Positions 1-8,149 of a DNA stretch of 64,000 nt are shown here, one piece after another. The DNA is from Paeniglutamicibacter cryotolerans. Its GTDB lineage: Bacteria > Actinomycetota > Actinomycetes > Actinomycetales > Micrococcaceae. The stretch is taken from assembly GCF_014190875.1 (NCBI RefSeq), contig NZ_JACHVS010000001.1, positions 1,302,001 to 1,366,000 of the forward strand, written 5' to 3'. The translations under genes and the position numbers were made by a program. How positions within the stretch are numbered: position 1 is the first letter of the stretch; every line of letters starts with the position of its first letter. The notes below the pieces were generated by a model that did not search any database, was not told the DNA's origin, and saw nothing but the letters and a program-made list of their open reading frames with translations.

Positions 1-36
1 TATCCAGTGCCGGCAATGCGCGAACCCGCCCCCGTT

Positions 37-65
37 TTGCACATCGGCGCAGAACCCTTTATAGT
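37..65 (+). promoter_or_regulatory. Sigma-70-type promoter of the tRNA cluster
   Basis: A -35 hexamer TTGCAC (37-42) is followed after exactly 17 bases by the -10 hexamer TATAGT (60-65). The first tRNA starts 45 bases downstream. The near-consensus boxes and ideal spacing fit a strong stable-RNA promoter, read directly from the sequence. Confidence 0.75.
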
Positions 66-109
66 TTATGAAGTCCACTGCGGGGGAGAAATTCACCGCG
101 GCGTTCCTG

Positions 110-182
110 GCCCCCATCGTCTAGCGGCCTAGGACACTGCCCTTTCACGGCGGCGGCACGGGTTCGAATCCCGTTGGGGGTA
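110..182 (+). tRNA. tRNA-Glu (TTC)
   Basis: A 73-base cloverleaf: acceptor arm GCCCCCA pairs with TGGGGGT, the anticodon TTC sits between CCGCC/GGCGG-type arms, and the T-arm GGTTCGAATCC is canonical. No CCA is encoded. It is the first gene of a Glu-Asp-Phe tRNA cluster. Confidence 0.93.
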
Positions 183-265
183 CGAACGAGATAGGGATTT
201 TGCAAGAGCTAAAAAGTTCTGGTACAGTTCTTGTCTTGTGAGCGAGGGAAGCTTCGCTTAAGTAA

Positions 266-339
266 GGCCCTGTAGCGCAGTTGGTTAGCGCGCCGCCCTG
301 TCACGGCGGAGGTCGCGGGTTCAAGTCCCGTCAGGGTCG
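266..339 (+). tRNA. tRNA-Asp (GTC)
   Basis: A 74-base cloverleaf with acceptor arm GGCCCTG/CAGGGTC, anticodon GTC in the loop CTGTCAC and T-loop GTTCAAGTC. The discriminator base is G and no CCA is encoded. It lies 83 bases after tRNA-Glu and is probably co-transcribed with it. Confidence 0.93.
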
Positions 340-395
340 CTCTGGTTTTCTGGTTCGCTGGAAGATCTCTGTGATCATCATGCCTGATGATGCCA

Positions 396-471
396 GGCTC
401 TGTAGCTCAGTTGGTAGAGCGTTCGACTGAAAATCGAAAGGTCACCGGATCGACGCCGGTCGGAGCCACCA
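396..471 (+). tRNA. tRNA-Phe (GAA)
   Basis: Cloverleaf with acceptor arm GGCTCTG/CGGAGCC, D-arm AGCTCAGTTGGTAGAGC and anticodon GAA in the loop CTGAAAA. The mature 3' CCA is encoded (469-471), unlike in the other two tRNAs. It is the last gene of the cluster. Confidence 0.93.
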
Positions 472-477
472 GCTAGA

Positions 478-502
478 CCCCCTTGGAAACAAGGGGGTTT
501 TT
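478..502 (+). terminator. Rho-independent terminator of the tRNA cluster
   Basis: Stem CCCCCTT (478-484) and AAGGGGG (491-497) with a six-base loop, followed by TTTTT. It lies 6 bases after tRNA-Phe and closes the tRNA operon. Confidence 0.88.
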
Positions 503-630
503 GCGTTAACGGGCAGAATGGAGCCTCCAGCCGGGGGCCAGGTTGAAATGTGCCGCATATCTCATGGTCCGCTTTCCCGGGCGCGACGATAGGCTGGGTG
601 GACATTGATTCTCAAGTGGGGGACGCGTTC

Positions 631-1077
631 ATGAATGCAGGAGAACAGGACACCGCAGGCGAGCCTGAGACTTCCGTGCTGGCTACCGGTGTCACCACGG
701 TGACTGAACTGGCCGTTTCGAAGGTCGCCGCTGCAGCGGCCCGCGCCGTTCCGGGTGTCCACACCTTGGGCCTCGGAGCCAACCGGGCATTGGGGGCCAT
801 CCGCGGCGCCGTTTCCGGAACCTCCGGTCCGGTTCATGGTGTCAGCTCTGAGATCGGAGCCACCCAGGCTGCTGTGGATATCGTGCTGACCGCAGACTAC
901 GGGCCAGCGTTGCATGAACTGGCCGCGTCCGTCCGGGCCGCCGTCTATGTGGCGGTTGAACAGCTCACCTCGTTCCGCGTGATCGAGGTCAATATCGAAA
1001 TCGGCGACGTCTACGTCCCCGAACCCAGCGACGAGGGGCCAAGGGCCGTCGAGGCCGGCTCCGGAGGGACGCCATGA
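631..1077 (+). CDS. Asp23/Gls24 family envelope stress response protein
   Basis: A 148-residue soluble protein of the Asp23/Gls24 (alkaline shock) family. These sit at the cytoplasmic face of the membrane through the AmaP anchor and belong to cell-envelope stress physiology. The typical core is visible: TVTELAVSKVAAAAARAVPG in the N-terminal third, a beta segment around VDIVLTADYGPALHELA, and a conserved end near RVIEVNIEIGDVYVP. I chose ATG 631 because GGGGGA at 618-623 is a good ribosome site; an upstream in-frame ATG at 550 lies in a poorly conserved stretch and has no such site. It is the first gene of a tightly overlapping five-gene operon ending with amaP. Family assignment is firm; the exact biochemical role is not known for the family. 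Confidence 0.85.
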   Translation: MNAGEQDTAGEPETSVLATGVTTVTELAVSKVAAAAARAVPGVHTLGLGANRALGAIRGAVSGTSGPVHGVSSEIGATQAAVDIVLTADYGPALHELAASVRAAVYVAVEQLTSFRVIEVNIEIGDVYVPEPSDEGPRAVEAGSGGTP

Positions 1078-1265
1078 AAAACACCATGATTGGAGCCTTG
1101 GTCGGCATAGTGCTGGCATGGGCCGCACTGAACCACGGCATCGGAGGATTCCTGCTGATGGCCCTATTCATGGGTGTCGGGGCCCTGATCGGCCGCCTCC
1201 TTGACGGTCGCATCGATGTACGCAGCCTGCGCGATGCCTTCACCGGGCGCCGTTCCTCGTCGTGA
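1074..1265 (+). CDS. Small membrane protein of the Asp23/AmaP operon (DUF2273-like)
   Basis: A 63-residue protein that is almost entirely one hydrophobic hairpin: IGALVGIVLAWAAL and GGFLLMALFMGVGALIG form two membrane segments, followed by a short basic tail (DGRIDVRSLRDAFTGRR). Small proteins of this size and shape (DUF2273 type) commonly sit between asp23-like genes. The start overlaps the preceding stop in an ATGA, suggesting translational coupling. The function is unknown; a role in anchoring or organising Asp23-like proteins is inferred from context only. Confidence 0.72.
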   Translation: MKNTMIGALVGIVLAWAALNHGIGGFLLMALFMGVGALIGRLLDGRIDVRSLRDAFTGRRSSS

Positions 1266-1645
1266 CCACGCCCGGAACCCCGCTCCCTGCCCCGCCCCGT
1301 CTCACCGCACCCGAAGAATATGCCGGACACACTCGTATTAGAACCCAAGCGCTGAATACCATCGCCCGGGTTGTGGCGGCGGAGGTTTTTAACGTGCCGG
1401 TCAATCGGATCAAGGTGGAGCTGCGCGATGAATTCGGGTCGCTGGCCTTTACCCTGAGCCTGCCGCTGCCCATGCGAAAGCTGGGCCAAGGCACTGTCCC
1501 TATGCGGGCCAGCCTCTGGGAGACGGCCAGGGATTCGCGCGCCGACGTCCGCGACCGGTTTACCAGCCTCACCGGATCCCAGGTGAGTCGCGTGGACGTC
1601 AGGGTCACCGGGGTGCTGTTGAAGGAAGGAAGGAGCGGATCGTGA
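1262..1645 (+). CDS. Asp23/Gls24-like protein, second copy in the operon
   Basis: A 127-residue soluble protein starting at a GTG that overlaps the previous gene's stop. After a proline-rich N-terminus (residues 1-18) comes a segment with the Asp23 layout: a helix (TQALNTIARVVAAEVFNVP), a strand (RIKVELRDEFGSLAFTLSLPL) and a C-terminal strand ending SRVDVRVTGVLL. It is more divergent than the first gene of the operon, so I call it Asp23-like rather than a firm member. Its place between an Asp23 protein and AmaP suggests both bind the same membrane anchor. Confidence 0.62.
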   Translation: MTTPGTPLPAPPRLTAPEEYAGHTRIRTQALNTIARVVAAEVFNVPVNRIKVELRDEFGSLAFTLSLPLPMRKLGQGTVPMRASLWETARDSRADVRDRFTSLTGSQVSRVDVRVTGVLLKEGRSGS

Positions 1646-2220
1646 TCGAGAAGGAACGAAATCGACTACGGGAACGCGAACTCACCAGTTCACGAGCCCC
1701 GGCCTCCGTCGTGGCCGCGGTGCTGGTGGTCTGCGTCTGCCTGTATGCCCTCTTTGAAGTGGCGCTGAAGGCGCTGGGGCAGCCGGCCTTGCTGGCTGCG
1801 CCCGAAACCTGGTGGGCTGCCATAGAAAACCTCCCTAAGACTGGAGATCCGACGCTATTGCTGACTGGCGGTGTGCTGCTGCTGCTGCTGGGCATCGTCT
1901 TCCTGCTGCAGGGGCTGCTGCGCGGACGCAGGGCACGCCATGCAATAGCACTAGGTGAAAGCGTCCTCATCGTGGATGACCAGGTTATTGCCGCTTCACT
2001 CGCGCGCCGCGCCCGCACCGAGGCGGGTGTCGCCCGCGAACAAGTGCTCGTGGTGGTCAGCCACGCGCGGGTGGAGGTCCAGCTGCGTCCCACTTCCGGA
2101 ATGCCGGTGGATGCCGACCAGATTCGCGCGGCGGTCGAGGACGAACTGCGCACGAACCTGATCACTCCCGTGCCCTCGGTGAGCGTACGGGTTGCCGAGA
2201 CCGGGGTGATCGGACAATGA
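1642..2220 (+). CDS. DUF6286-like membrane protein of the Asp23/AmaP operon
   Basis: A 192-residue protein from GTG 1642, overlapping the previous stop. Two membrane segments are clear: VVAAVLVVCVCLYALFEVAL (about residues 22-41) and LLLTGGVLLLLLGIVFLLQGLL (about 72-93). The C-terminal half is a soluble Asp23-like fold (DQVIAASLARRARTEAGVAR, then a strand ending in VSVRVAETGV). This layout matches the DUF6286 proteins found in actinobacterial asp23-amaP operons. It is probably a second membrane partner for the soluble Asp23 proteins; no enzymatic motif is seen. Confidence 0.68.
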   Translation: MIEKERNRLRERELTSSRAPASVVAAVLVVCVCLYALFEVALKALGQPALLAAPETWWAAIENLPKTGDPTLLLTGGVLLLLLGIVFLLQGLLRGRRARHAIALGESVLIVDDQVIAASLARRARTEAGVAREQVLVVVSHARVEVQLRPTSGMPVDADQIRAAVEDELRTNLITPVPSVSVRVAETGVIGQ

Positions 2221-2828
2221 ATGGAACTCCCAGGGCAGTCAACAGGGTCCTGCTCGTCGTCATCGGACTGATTTTCATCGGGGCGGGTCTTCACCTCGTG
2301 CTCGTCGAGACGGTTTCCCCGTACTCGGCCGCTGCCCACCGCGCAACCGGAGCCATCGGTGCATCGGTACGGGGATTACTTGACTCCACCACATTGCCCG
2401 GCCAGAAGGATTCCTGGCTGTGGATCGGGGCCACGGCGCTGATGATCGTGTTGGTGTTGTTGATGCTTTGGTGGATTTCGGTCCAGGGCAAGGGCAAGAC
2501 GGGGATTTTTGCCCGTGAATATCAGGAAGCGGGAATGCGCGGAATCGTCGAATTGACCGGCATGGTTCCCGAACAGGCGATCAAGGCGGCCCTGGCGTCA
2601 CGGACCGACATCGTGGGGGTCTCGGTGAGCACCTGGACTGCCCGGGGCGACGCCGGGCTGAGGATCAAGGTCATGCCGCGGCAGGGAGCGGCGCCCCTGC
2701 GGATTGCCGAGGACCTGGATCTGCTGGCCACGGAATTGCAGCAGGCGCTCGGCCGCGGCGGAGCTGTCGTGATCCATCTTGCCGGCGGGGCCCGTTCGAA
2801 GATGTCGCGCTCCGAACGAGCCCGATAG
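2217..2828 (+). CDS. amaP: Alkaline shock response membrane anchor protein AmaP
   Basis: A 203-residue protein with the AmaP layout: a first membrane segment VLLVVIGLIFIGAGLHLVLV near the N-terminus, an extracytoplasmic loop of about 45 residues, a second segment WLWIGATALMIVLVLLMLWW, then a cytoplasmic domain resembling Asp23 (GIVELTGMVPEQAIKAALAS and ISLVVSTWT-like strands). AmaP tethers Asp23 to the membrane in Firmicutes. It is the last gene of the operon, starts in an ATGA overlap, and is followed by a long hairpin at 2914-2955. Family is well supported; the stress role is carried over from other bacteria. Confidence 0.75.
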   Translation: MNGTPRAVNRVLLVVIGLIFIGAGLHLVLVETVSPYSAAAHRATGAIGASVRGLLDSTTLPGQKDSWLWIGATALMIVLVLLMLWWISVQGKGKTGIFAREYQEAGMRGIVELTGMVPEQAIKAALASRTDIVGVSVSTWTARGDAGLRIKVMPRQGAAPLRIAEDLDLLATELQQALGRGGAVVIHLAGGARSKMSRSERAR

Positions 2829-2913
2829 CCGGGGCTTAGGAGCCTCGAATGATCCCCCTTTAAGTAGGTAGCGGAAACGCATCCTTTTAATAAGGGACAG
2901 CTAGGCGAATGCC

Positions 2914-2955
2914 AGGCAGGAGGACCCGGTCTGTGTGGACCGGGTCCTCCTGCCT
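2914..2955. terminator. Long hairpin between convergent operons
   Basis: An 18-bp perfect stem (2914-2931 with 2938-2955) around a six-base loop, sitting between the end of amaP and the end of the minus-strand alpha-glucosidase gene. It is followed by only a short T run (TTT), so it may work as a bidirectional terminator aided by the very strong stem. Confidence 0.7.
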
Positions 2956-2982
2956 TTCGCTGAGTGTGGTCCCGAACCCCGG

Positions 2983-4677
2983 CTAGTTCCCCTCGGGGAG
3001 GAGCCAGAGCGCCGAATTCGGGACCAGGGCACCGTCTTGGACGGCCTCGGTCTGGCTCTGTGCCACCACGCGATATCCAGTGGGCAGCTCGATCGGGGTG
3101 TCGCCCAAGTTGGCCAACACCAGCATGTCGCGGTTGGAGAAGGCCAGCACGCCGCGATCGGCGTCGTTCGACTCGCTCCAGCTCAGGTTTCCACGGCCCA
3201 ACTCGTGCTCGGCACGCAGTCTGAGCACGCCGCGGTAGAGCTCGTACGTCGATCCGTCCACGCCCACCTGGCAGTCAGCTGCGTAATGCGCATAGCTTTC
3301 GGGCTGGGGCAGCCACGGATCGGCAGCCGGAGTCACCAGGGAAAACCCATTGCCCGGGGCACCGGCAACCCACGGCATCGGCACGCGGCAGCCATCGCGG
3401 CCGCGCTCGGCGCCGTTGGTGCGGAAGAAGCTCGGGTCCTGACGCAGTTCGTTGGGCAGAGTGGTGTGTTCGGGCAGTGAAAGCTCGTCGCCCTGGTAGA
3501 TGTAGGAGGAGCCTGGCAGACCGAACATGAGCATTGCCGCGGCGCGGCCGCGGGCCCAGCCCAACGCCTCGTCGGGCTGCTCGTCGGTGGCTGCGATGCC
3601 CTTGGGAAAGGCGGTCGGATCCGACAGCCCGTAGCGCGTGGAATGGCGTACCGTGTCGTGGTTGGAGAGCACCCAAGTCGGTGGCGCCGAGACGACTGCG
3701 GCCTCGGCGAGGGTCTCCACGACGTTGTCCATCATCCGCTGGGCGTCCCAGCCGGCCAGGAGGAAGCCGAAGTTGAAGGCCTGCTGCATTTCGCCGGCTC
3801 GCACGTAGCGGAAGATCCGGCTCATCGGCTCAACCCAGGCCTCGGCGACCAGCATGCGATCACCGTCGTAGGCGGCCAGGATCTTGTTCCAGCTCTCATA
3901 GATCTCATGTACGCCCTCCTGGTCGAGGTAGGGTGGGCCGGCGCTACCGGAGGGGGCCATGTTGCCCTCAGTGGTTTCGCCGCCCGCGACGGGGGCCTCC
4001 CAGTCGGGAAGGCCGGCTGCCTTGACCAGGCCGTGGGCGACGTCGACGCGGAAGCCGTCGACTCCACGGTCCAGCCAGAAGCGCAGCACGTCTTCCATTT
4101 CCTCGCGGACCACGGGGTTTTCCCAGTTCAGGTCCGGTTGTTTGGTGTCAAAGAGGTGCAGGTACCACTGGCCGGGGGTGCCATCGGCTTCGGTGATGCG
4201 GGTCCAGGCGTGGCCTCCGAAGAGCGATTTCCAGTTATTCGGTGCGATCTCGCCGTGTTCGCCCTTGCCGTCGCGGAACAGGTAACGTGCGCGCTCGGGG
4301 GATCCGGGGGGCGAGGCCAGAGCCTGGACAAACCATTCATGCTCATCGGAGCTGTGGTTCGGGACCAGATCGACGATGATGCGCATATCCAGCGCATGGG
4401 CCCGGGCCAGCATGTCGTCGAAGTCGGACAGGTCCCCGAACATCGGGTCCACGGTACGGTAGTCGGCCACGTCGTAGCCGGCGTCGGCCTGCGGGGAGGT
4501 GTAGAACGGGGAGAGCCAAACCGCGCCGACGCCCAGGTCCTTGAGGTACGGCAGCTTCGAAGCGACACCCCGCAAATCGCCCATACCATCGCCGTTGGCA
4601 TCGGCGAATGAGCGGGGATAGACCTGATAGATCACTGCGTCCTGCCACCAGGGGGCAGGCTGGGCGTGCTTGGGCAT
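2983..4677 (-). CDS. GH13 alpha-glucosidase (oligo-1,6-glucosidase type)
   Basis: A 564-residue cytoplasmic glycoside hydrolase of family 13 that releases glucose from the non-reducing end of malto- or isomalto-oligosaccharides. The N-terminal WWQDAVIYQVYPRSFADANGDG is the hallmark of the oligo-1,6-glucosidase/alpha-glucosidase subgroup. Catalytic regions are present: GVDGFRVDVAHGL (nucleophile Asp), LVAEAWVEP (acid/base Glu) and LSNHDTVRH (transition-state Asp). The start is ATG 4677, where AAGGAG precedes it on the minus strand; the longer reading frame upstream lacks family similarity. There is no signal peptide. Exact substrate (trehalose, maltose, isomaltose, sucrose) cannot be read from the sequence. 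Confidence 0.9.
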   Translation of the reverse strand: MPKHAQPAPWWQDAVIYQVYPRSFADANGDGMGDLRGVASKLPYLKDLGVGAVWLSPFYTSPQADAGYDVADYRTVDPMFGDLSDFDDMLARAHALDMRIIVDLVPNHSSDEHEWFVQALASPPGSPERARYLFRDGKGEHGEIAPNNWKSLFGGHAWTRITEADGTPGQWYLHLFDTKQPDLNWENPVVREEMEDVLRFWLDRGVDGFRVDVAHGLVKAAGLPDWEAPVAGGETTEGNMAPSGSAGPPYLDQEGVHEIYESWNKILAAYDGDRMLVAEAWVEPMSRIFRYVRAGEMQQAFNFGFLLAGWDAQRMMDNVVETLAEAAVVSAPPTWVLSNHDTVRHSTRYGLSDPTAFPKGIAATDEQPDEALGWARGRAAAMLMFGLPGSSYIYQGDELSLPEHTTLPNELRQDPSFFRTNGAERGRDGCRVPMPWVAGAPGNGFSLVTPAADPWLPQPESYAHYAADCQVGVDGSTYELYRGVLRLRAEHELGRGNLSWSESNDADRGVLAFSNRDMLVLANLGDTPIELPTGYRVVAQSQTEAVQDGALVPNSALWLLPEGN

Positions 4678-4791
4678 CGGGGCTCCTTGTGGCTGTGGGG
4701 CATGGCCTAGCTGGTGGACCGGGCGGTCATCCAACCATAGTGCGCACGCTTCCGCCCGGTCCACGGCAAGCAAGTCCCGGTCCGGAGCCGG

Positions 4792-5643
4792 CTAGGAGGC
4801 GCGGGCGAGCTGCCGGACCCGTAGCCAACGGCTAGCCAGCCGCCGGTAGGCAGCCGCTGCACCGAGCATGTCCGAATCGGCCAGGGACTCGAGCCCCATG
4901 CGCAGGTCGTGCGGCGAATCGTCGGGCCAGACCAACGGGGCAATGCGCCCGTAGTCGAGCTCGATGATGGAGTCCTCGCTGAACAGGCCCAGCCATTCGC
5001 ACAGTGCGGTGAGCTCGTCGAGCAGGTCCATCTGCGGGGCGTGGATGGCCAGGGTCGCCGCCGCATAACGGGCGCGATCCAGCGCCTGGCCAAGGGGTGC
5101 GCTGATGCGCACCCCCAGCAGGTCCGAGTCGTCCTCGACCAGTTCCCGATGGTCCTCCTCGTGCAGCAGCACGAACCATCCGAAGGGGATGCCCCAGGTG
5201 GCGCCGCGCGTATGCAGGTGTGCCACATCCTCGGCGAACCGGGAGGAATCTACCCTCGCCGCGTTGGCCTCCCGGGCAGCTTCGGGAAGCAACAGGTCCA
5301 GCACCTGCCGGCGCATGCTGCCATCGAGCTGTTCGGCTGCCAGCACGGACCTGGTCGACAGCTGCGAGGGGCAATAGTAGGCAGTGGTCAAGCCGTCGGC
5401 CCGCGGATAATGCAGCACCCGGAACGACTCGTGCGTCGAATGCGGGAACGGATCGCTCAGGGTGCGGGTGAGCCGGGCCAGCGACTCGTAGGCCTCGGCA
5501 CCCTCCAGCTGTTCACGGGAGACATCCTTCTGGCCGCCGATCAGCAGCTGGTCCTCATCGGAGAAGGCGCGCAGCGGCTCGAAGACACGCAGGTGCGCGG
5601 TGGGAGGGGTTGCCCGGCGTCTCGTGTCCGATGAATACTCCAT
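4792..5643 (-). CDS. Conserved hypothetical protein
   Basis: A 283-residue, probably cytoplasmic protein without a signal peptide or membrane segment. I do not recognise a named domain. It is leucine- and alanine-rich with a helical C-terminal half (LDELTALCEWLGLFSEDSIIELDYGRIAPLVWPDD, which exceeds a simple repeat). An HEEDHRELVEDDSDL stretch near residue 150 is acidic. It starts 8 bases after the stop of xthA and so is probably co-transcribed with it and possibly with the downstream glucosidase. The coding frame is convincing from codon position GC and size; the function is unknown. Confidence 0.7.
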   Translation of the reverse strand: MEYSSDTRRRATPPTAHLRVFEPLRAFSDEDQLLIGGQKDVSREQLEGAEAYESLARLTRTLSDPFPHSTHESFRVLHYPRADGLTTAYYCPSQLSTRSVLAAEQLDGSMRRQVLDLLLPEAAREANAARVDSSRFAEDVAHLHTRGATWGIPFGWFVLLHEEDHRELVEDDSDLLGVRISAPLGQALDRARYAAATLAIHAPQMDLLDELTALCEWLGLFSEDSIIELDYGRIAPLVWPDDSPHDLRMGLESLADSDMLGAAAAYRRLASRWLRVRQLARAS

Positions 5644-5650
5644 GTCCGTC

Positions 5651-6457
5651 CTAGCCGAGCTCCACGATCACCGGGGCGTGGTCCGAGGCGCCCTTGCCCT
5701 TGCGTTCCTCGCGGTCGATGCTTGCACCGGTGACGCGTGCCGCCAGCGCGGGGGACGCCAGGGTGAAATCGATGCGCATTCCCTCGCCCTTGGGGAACCG
5801 CAGCTGGGTGTAGTCCCAATAGGTGTAGGTCTTCGGGCCCGGGGTGTACGGACGAACCACATCGGTGAACCTGGTTTCCAGGAACGCATTGAAGGCGTCC
5901 CGTTCCGGGGCGCTGACGTGGGTCATCCCGTTGTCGCGGAAGAAGTCGATGTCCCAGACGTCCTCGTCCAGCGGGGCGATGTTCCAGTCGCCCATCAGTG
6001 CGATCTGTGCCTCTGGGTTCTCGGTGATCCATTGGCCAGCCAGCTTGTTCAGGGTGTCGAGCCAGGAGAGCTTGTAGGGCATGTGCTCGTCGGCCAAGGC
6101 CCTGCCGTTGGGCACGTAGAGGCTCCAGATGCGGACCCCTCCACAGGTAGCGGCGATGGCACGGGCCTCCTGGACCGGGTCCTTGCCGCCCTTGCCGAAG
6201 GCGGGTTGGCCTTCGAAGGTGCGCTCGACATCGTCCAGGCCCACGCGGGAGGCAATGGCCACGCCATTCCACTGGCTGAAGCCGAAGTGGGCCACCTCGT
6301 AGTCGTTGTTCTCGAACAATTCCCAGGGGAAGTTCTCATCCTTGCACTTGGTTTCCTGGATCGCCAGGACATCGACGTCGGAGCGGCGTAGCCAGTCTTC
6401 GACGCGGTCGGCACGGGCCCGGAGGGAGTTCACATTCCACGTAGCAATCTTCACCAC
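5651..6457 (-). CDS. xthA: Exodeoxyribonuclease III
   Basis: A 268-residue AP endonuclease / 3'-5' exonuclease of the ExoIII family that incises abasic sites in base-excision repair. Family motifs are clear: MVKIATWNVNSLRAR at the N-terminus, LAIQETKCKDE (metal-binding Glu), SLYVPNGR, ALMGDWNIAPLDEDVWD, TYTYWDYTQLRFPKGEGMRIDF and the terminal KGKGASDHAPVIVEL containing the catalytic Asp-His. Length is usual. The start is GTG at 6457 (a second GTG follows at 6454). A TAGGTT box lies just upstream on the minus strand, so the transcript may be nearly leaderless. It is divergent from the mmsA operon. Confidence 0.94.
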   Translation of the reverse strand: MVKIATWNVNSLRARADRVEDWLRRSDVDVLAIQETKCKDENFPWELFENNDYEVAHFGFSQWNGVAIASRVGLDDVERTFEGQPAFGKGGKDPVQEARAIAATCGGVRIWSLYVPNGRALADEHMPYKLSWLDTLNKLAGQWITENPEAQIALMGDWNIAPLDEDVWDIDFFRDNGMTHVSAPERDAFNAFLETRFTDVVRPYTPGPKTYTYWDYTQLRFPKGEGMRIDFTLASPALAARVTGASIDREERKGKGASDHAPVIVELG

Positions 6458-6525
6458 TCCAACCTATCAACTGGGAGGGTGCCGCGCGCCCTCCGTGACC
6501 GAATGCACGCGGTCGGCAAACACCC

Positions 6526-6571
6526 GTGACCAGGCCCGGCGGACCCCTATAAATTACTAGGAAGTCCGAGT
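6526..6571 (+). promoter_or_regulatory. Probable mmsA promoter with overlapping inverted-repeat operator
   Basis: A -35-like GTGACC (6526-6531) and a -10 TATAAA (6548-6553) are 16 bases apart. Directly downstream lies a 16-base imperfect inverted repeat ACTAGGAAGTCCGAGT (6556-6571), well placed to block transcription when bound. A 14/16 identical copy lies before the marR gene at 14093-14108. Boxes and repeat are seen; regulation is inferred. Confidence 0.5.
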
Positions 6572-6649
6572 AGATTCGGAAGTAGGCGGTGCCCAGCGCC
6601 CCACCCAGGGCCCGTTGCCGCCGGAGTCTTGCAAAGGAGTACACATTCC

Positions 6650-8149
6650 ATGAGCCGCGAACTCACCCACTATGTCGGTGGAAAACACGTGAAGGGCACC
6701 TCCGGGCGCTTCGGCGACGTCTACAATCCAAGCACCGGCGAGATCCAATCCACCGTTCCGCTGGCCGGAGCCACCGAGGTCGAAGCGGCCATCGCCACGG
6801 CCCAGGCGGCCCACCCGGATTGGGCCGCCACCAATCCCCAACGCCGGGCCCGAATCCTGCATAGGTTCGTGGACCTGGTCAACAAAAACATGGACGAGCT
6901 GGCCGCCCTGCTCACCAGCGAGCACGGCAAGACCTTCGCCGACTCCAAGGGGGACTTCGCCCGCGGGCTCGAAGTCGTCGAATACTGCGCCGGAGCCCCG
7001 CAACTGCTCAAGGGAGAATTCTCCGACGGCGTCGGTGCGGGCATCGACGTGCATTCCATGCGCCAATCCCTGGGCGTGGTCGCCGGCATCACCCCCTTCA
7101 ACTTCCCGGCAATGATTCCGTTGTGGAAGGCCGGCCCGGCCCTAGCCGCCGGCAACACCTACATCCTCAAACCCTCCGAACGCGACCCCTCGGTCCCCTT
7201 GCGCCTGGCTGAACTCTTCACCGAAGCCGGGCTGCCCGACGGGGTGTTCAACGTGGTCAACGGGGACAAGGAAGCTGTGGACGCGCTCACCGCCGACCCG
7301 CGCATCCAGGCCATCGGTTTCGTCGGGTCCACCCCGATTGCCAAGTCGCTGTATGCGGCCGCGGCCGCCGAGGGCAAACGCGCCCAATGCTTCGGCGGAG
7401 CCAAGAACCACCTGGTCATCATGCCCGATGCCGACATGGACATGGTGGCCGATGCATTGATCGGTTCCGGTTACGGATCGGCCGGGGAACGCTGCATGGC
7501 CATCTCGGTGGCCATCCCGGTCGGGGAAGCCACCGCCGATGCGCTGGTAGCCAAGCTCAAGGAACGGATCGCAGGTCTGCGGGTCGGGGATGGCATGGAC
7601 CCCGACTCGGATTTCGGGCCGGTGGTTGCCGCCAGCGCCAAGGCCCGCATCGAGGACTATATCCAGCTCGGAACCGACGAGGGTGCCGAGCTGGTGATCG
7701 ATGGCCGCGGGTTGAGCATCCCGGGGCACGAAAACGGATTCTGGATCGGTCCCACGCTTTTTGACCACGTCACCGAGACCATGCGCATCTACCGGGAAGA
7801 GATCTTCGGGCCGGTCCTGTGCGTGGTGCGGGCCCAGGACTACGAGGAAGCCCTGCGGCTGCCCAGCGAACACCAATACGGCAATGGAGTCTCCATCTTC
7901 ACCCGGGACGGGGATACCGCCCGGGACTTCAGCTCCCGGGTGCAGGTGGGCATGGTCGGGGTCAACATCCCGATCCCGGTTCCCGTCTCGTATTACTCCT
8001 TCGGAGGGTGGAAGGCCTCCGGCTTCGGGGACCTGAACCAGCACGGGGCCGACGCGTTCCGCTTTTACACCAAGACCAAGACGGTCACCACCCGCTGGCC
8101 CTCGGGCATCCGCGAAGGCGCCAGCTTCACCATGCCGGAAGGAAGCTAA
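6650..8149 (+). CDS. mmsA: CoA-acylating methylmalonate-semialdehyde dehydrogenase
   Basis: A 499-residue aldehyde dehydrogenase that converts methylmalonate semialdehyde to propionyl-CoA (and malonate semialdehyde to acetyl-CoA) in valine, thymine and inositol catabolism. Seen: GITPFNFPAMIPLWK (cofactor-binding region of MmsA), GFVGSTPIA (nucleotide-binding), CFGGAKNHLVIMPDAD and the catalytic cysteine in SAGERCMAIS. The C-terminal SYYSFGGWKASGFGD is typical. ATG 6650 is preceded by AAAGGAG at 6633-6639; an upstream in-frame start at 6629 precedes the ribosome site and was rejected. It is the first gene of a valine operon with HIBCH-like and mmsB genes immediately downstream. Confidence 0.94.
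   Translation: MSRELTHYVGGKHVKGTSGRFGDVYNPSTGEIQSTVPLAGATEVEAAIATAQAAHPDWAATNPQRRARILHRFVDLVNKNMDELAALLTSEHGKTFADSKGDFARGLEVVEYCAGAPQLLKGEFSDGVGAGIDVHSMRQSLGVVAGITPFNFPAMIPLWKAGPALAAGNTYILKPSERDPSVPLRLAELFTEAGLPDGVFNVVNGDKEAVDALTADPRIQAIGFVGSTPIAKSLYAAAAAEGKRAQCFGGAKNHLVIMPDADMDMVADALIGSGYGSAGERCMAISVAIPVGEATADALVAKLKERIAGLRVGDGMDPDSDFGPVVAASAKARIEDYIQLGTDEGAELVIDGRGLSIPGHENGFWIGPTLFDHVTETMRIYREEIFGPVLCVVRAQDYEEALRLPSEHQYGNGVSIFTRDGDTARDFSSRVQVGMVGVNIPIPVPVSYYSFGGWKASGFGDLNQHGADAFRFYTKTKTVTTRWPSGIREGASFTMPEGS

Noticed and set aside
1..505. tRNA cluster considered as a phage or island attachment site
   Set aside because: The tRNA 3' ends are not repeated elsewhere in the window and no integrase gene is nearby.
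3643..4611. 322-codon plus-strand frame inside the alpha-glucosidase gene
   Set aside because: It is the mirror frame of a firmly assigned GH13 gene and has no domain similarity; long antisense frames are common in high-GC DNA.
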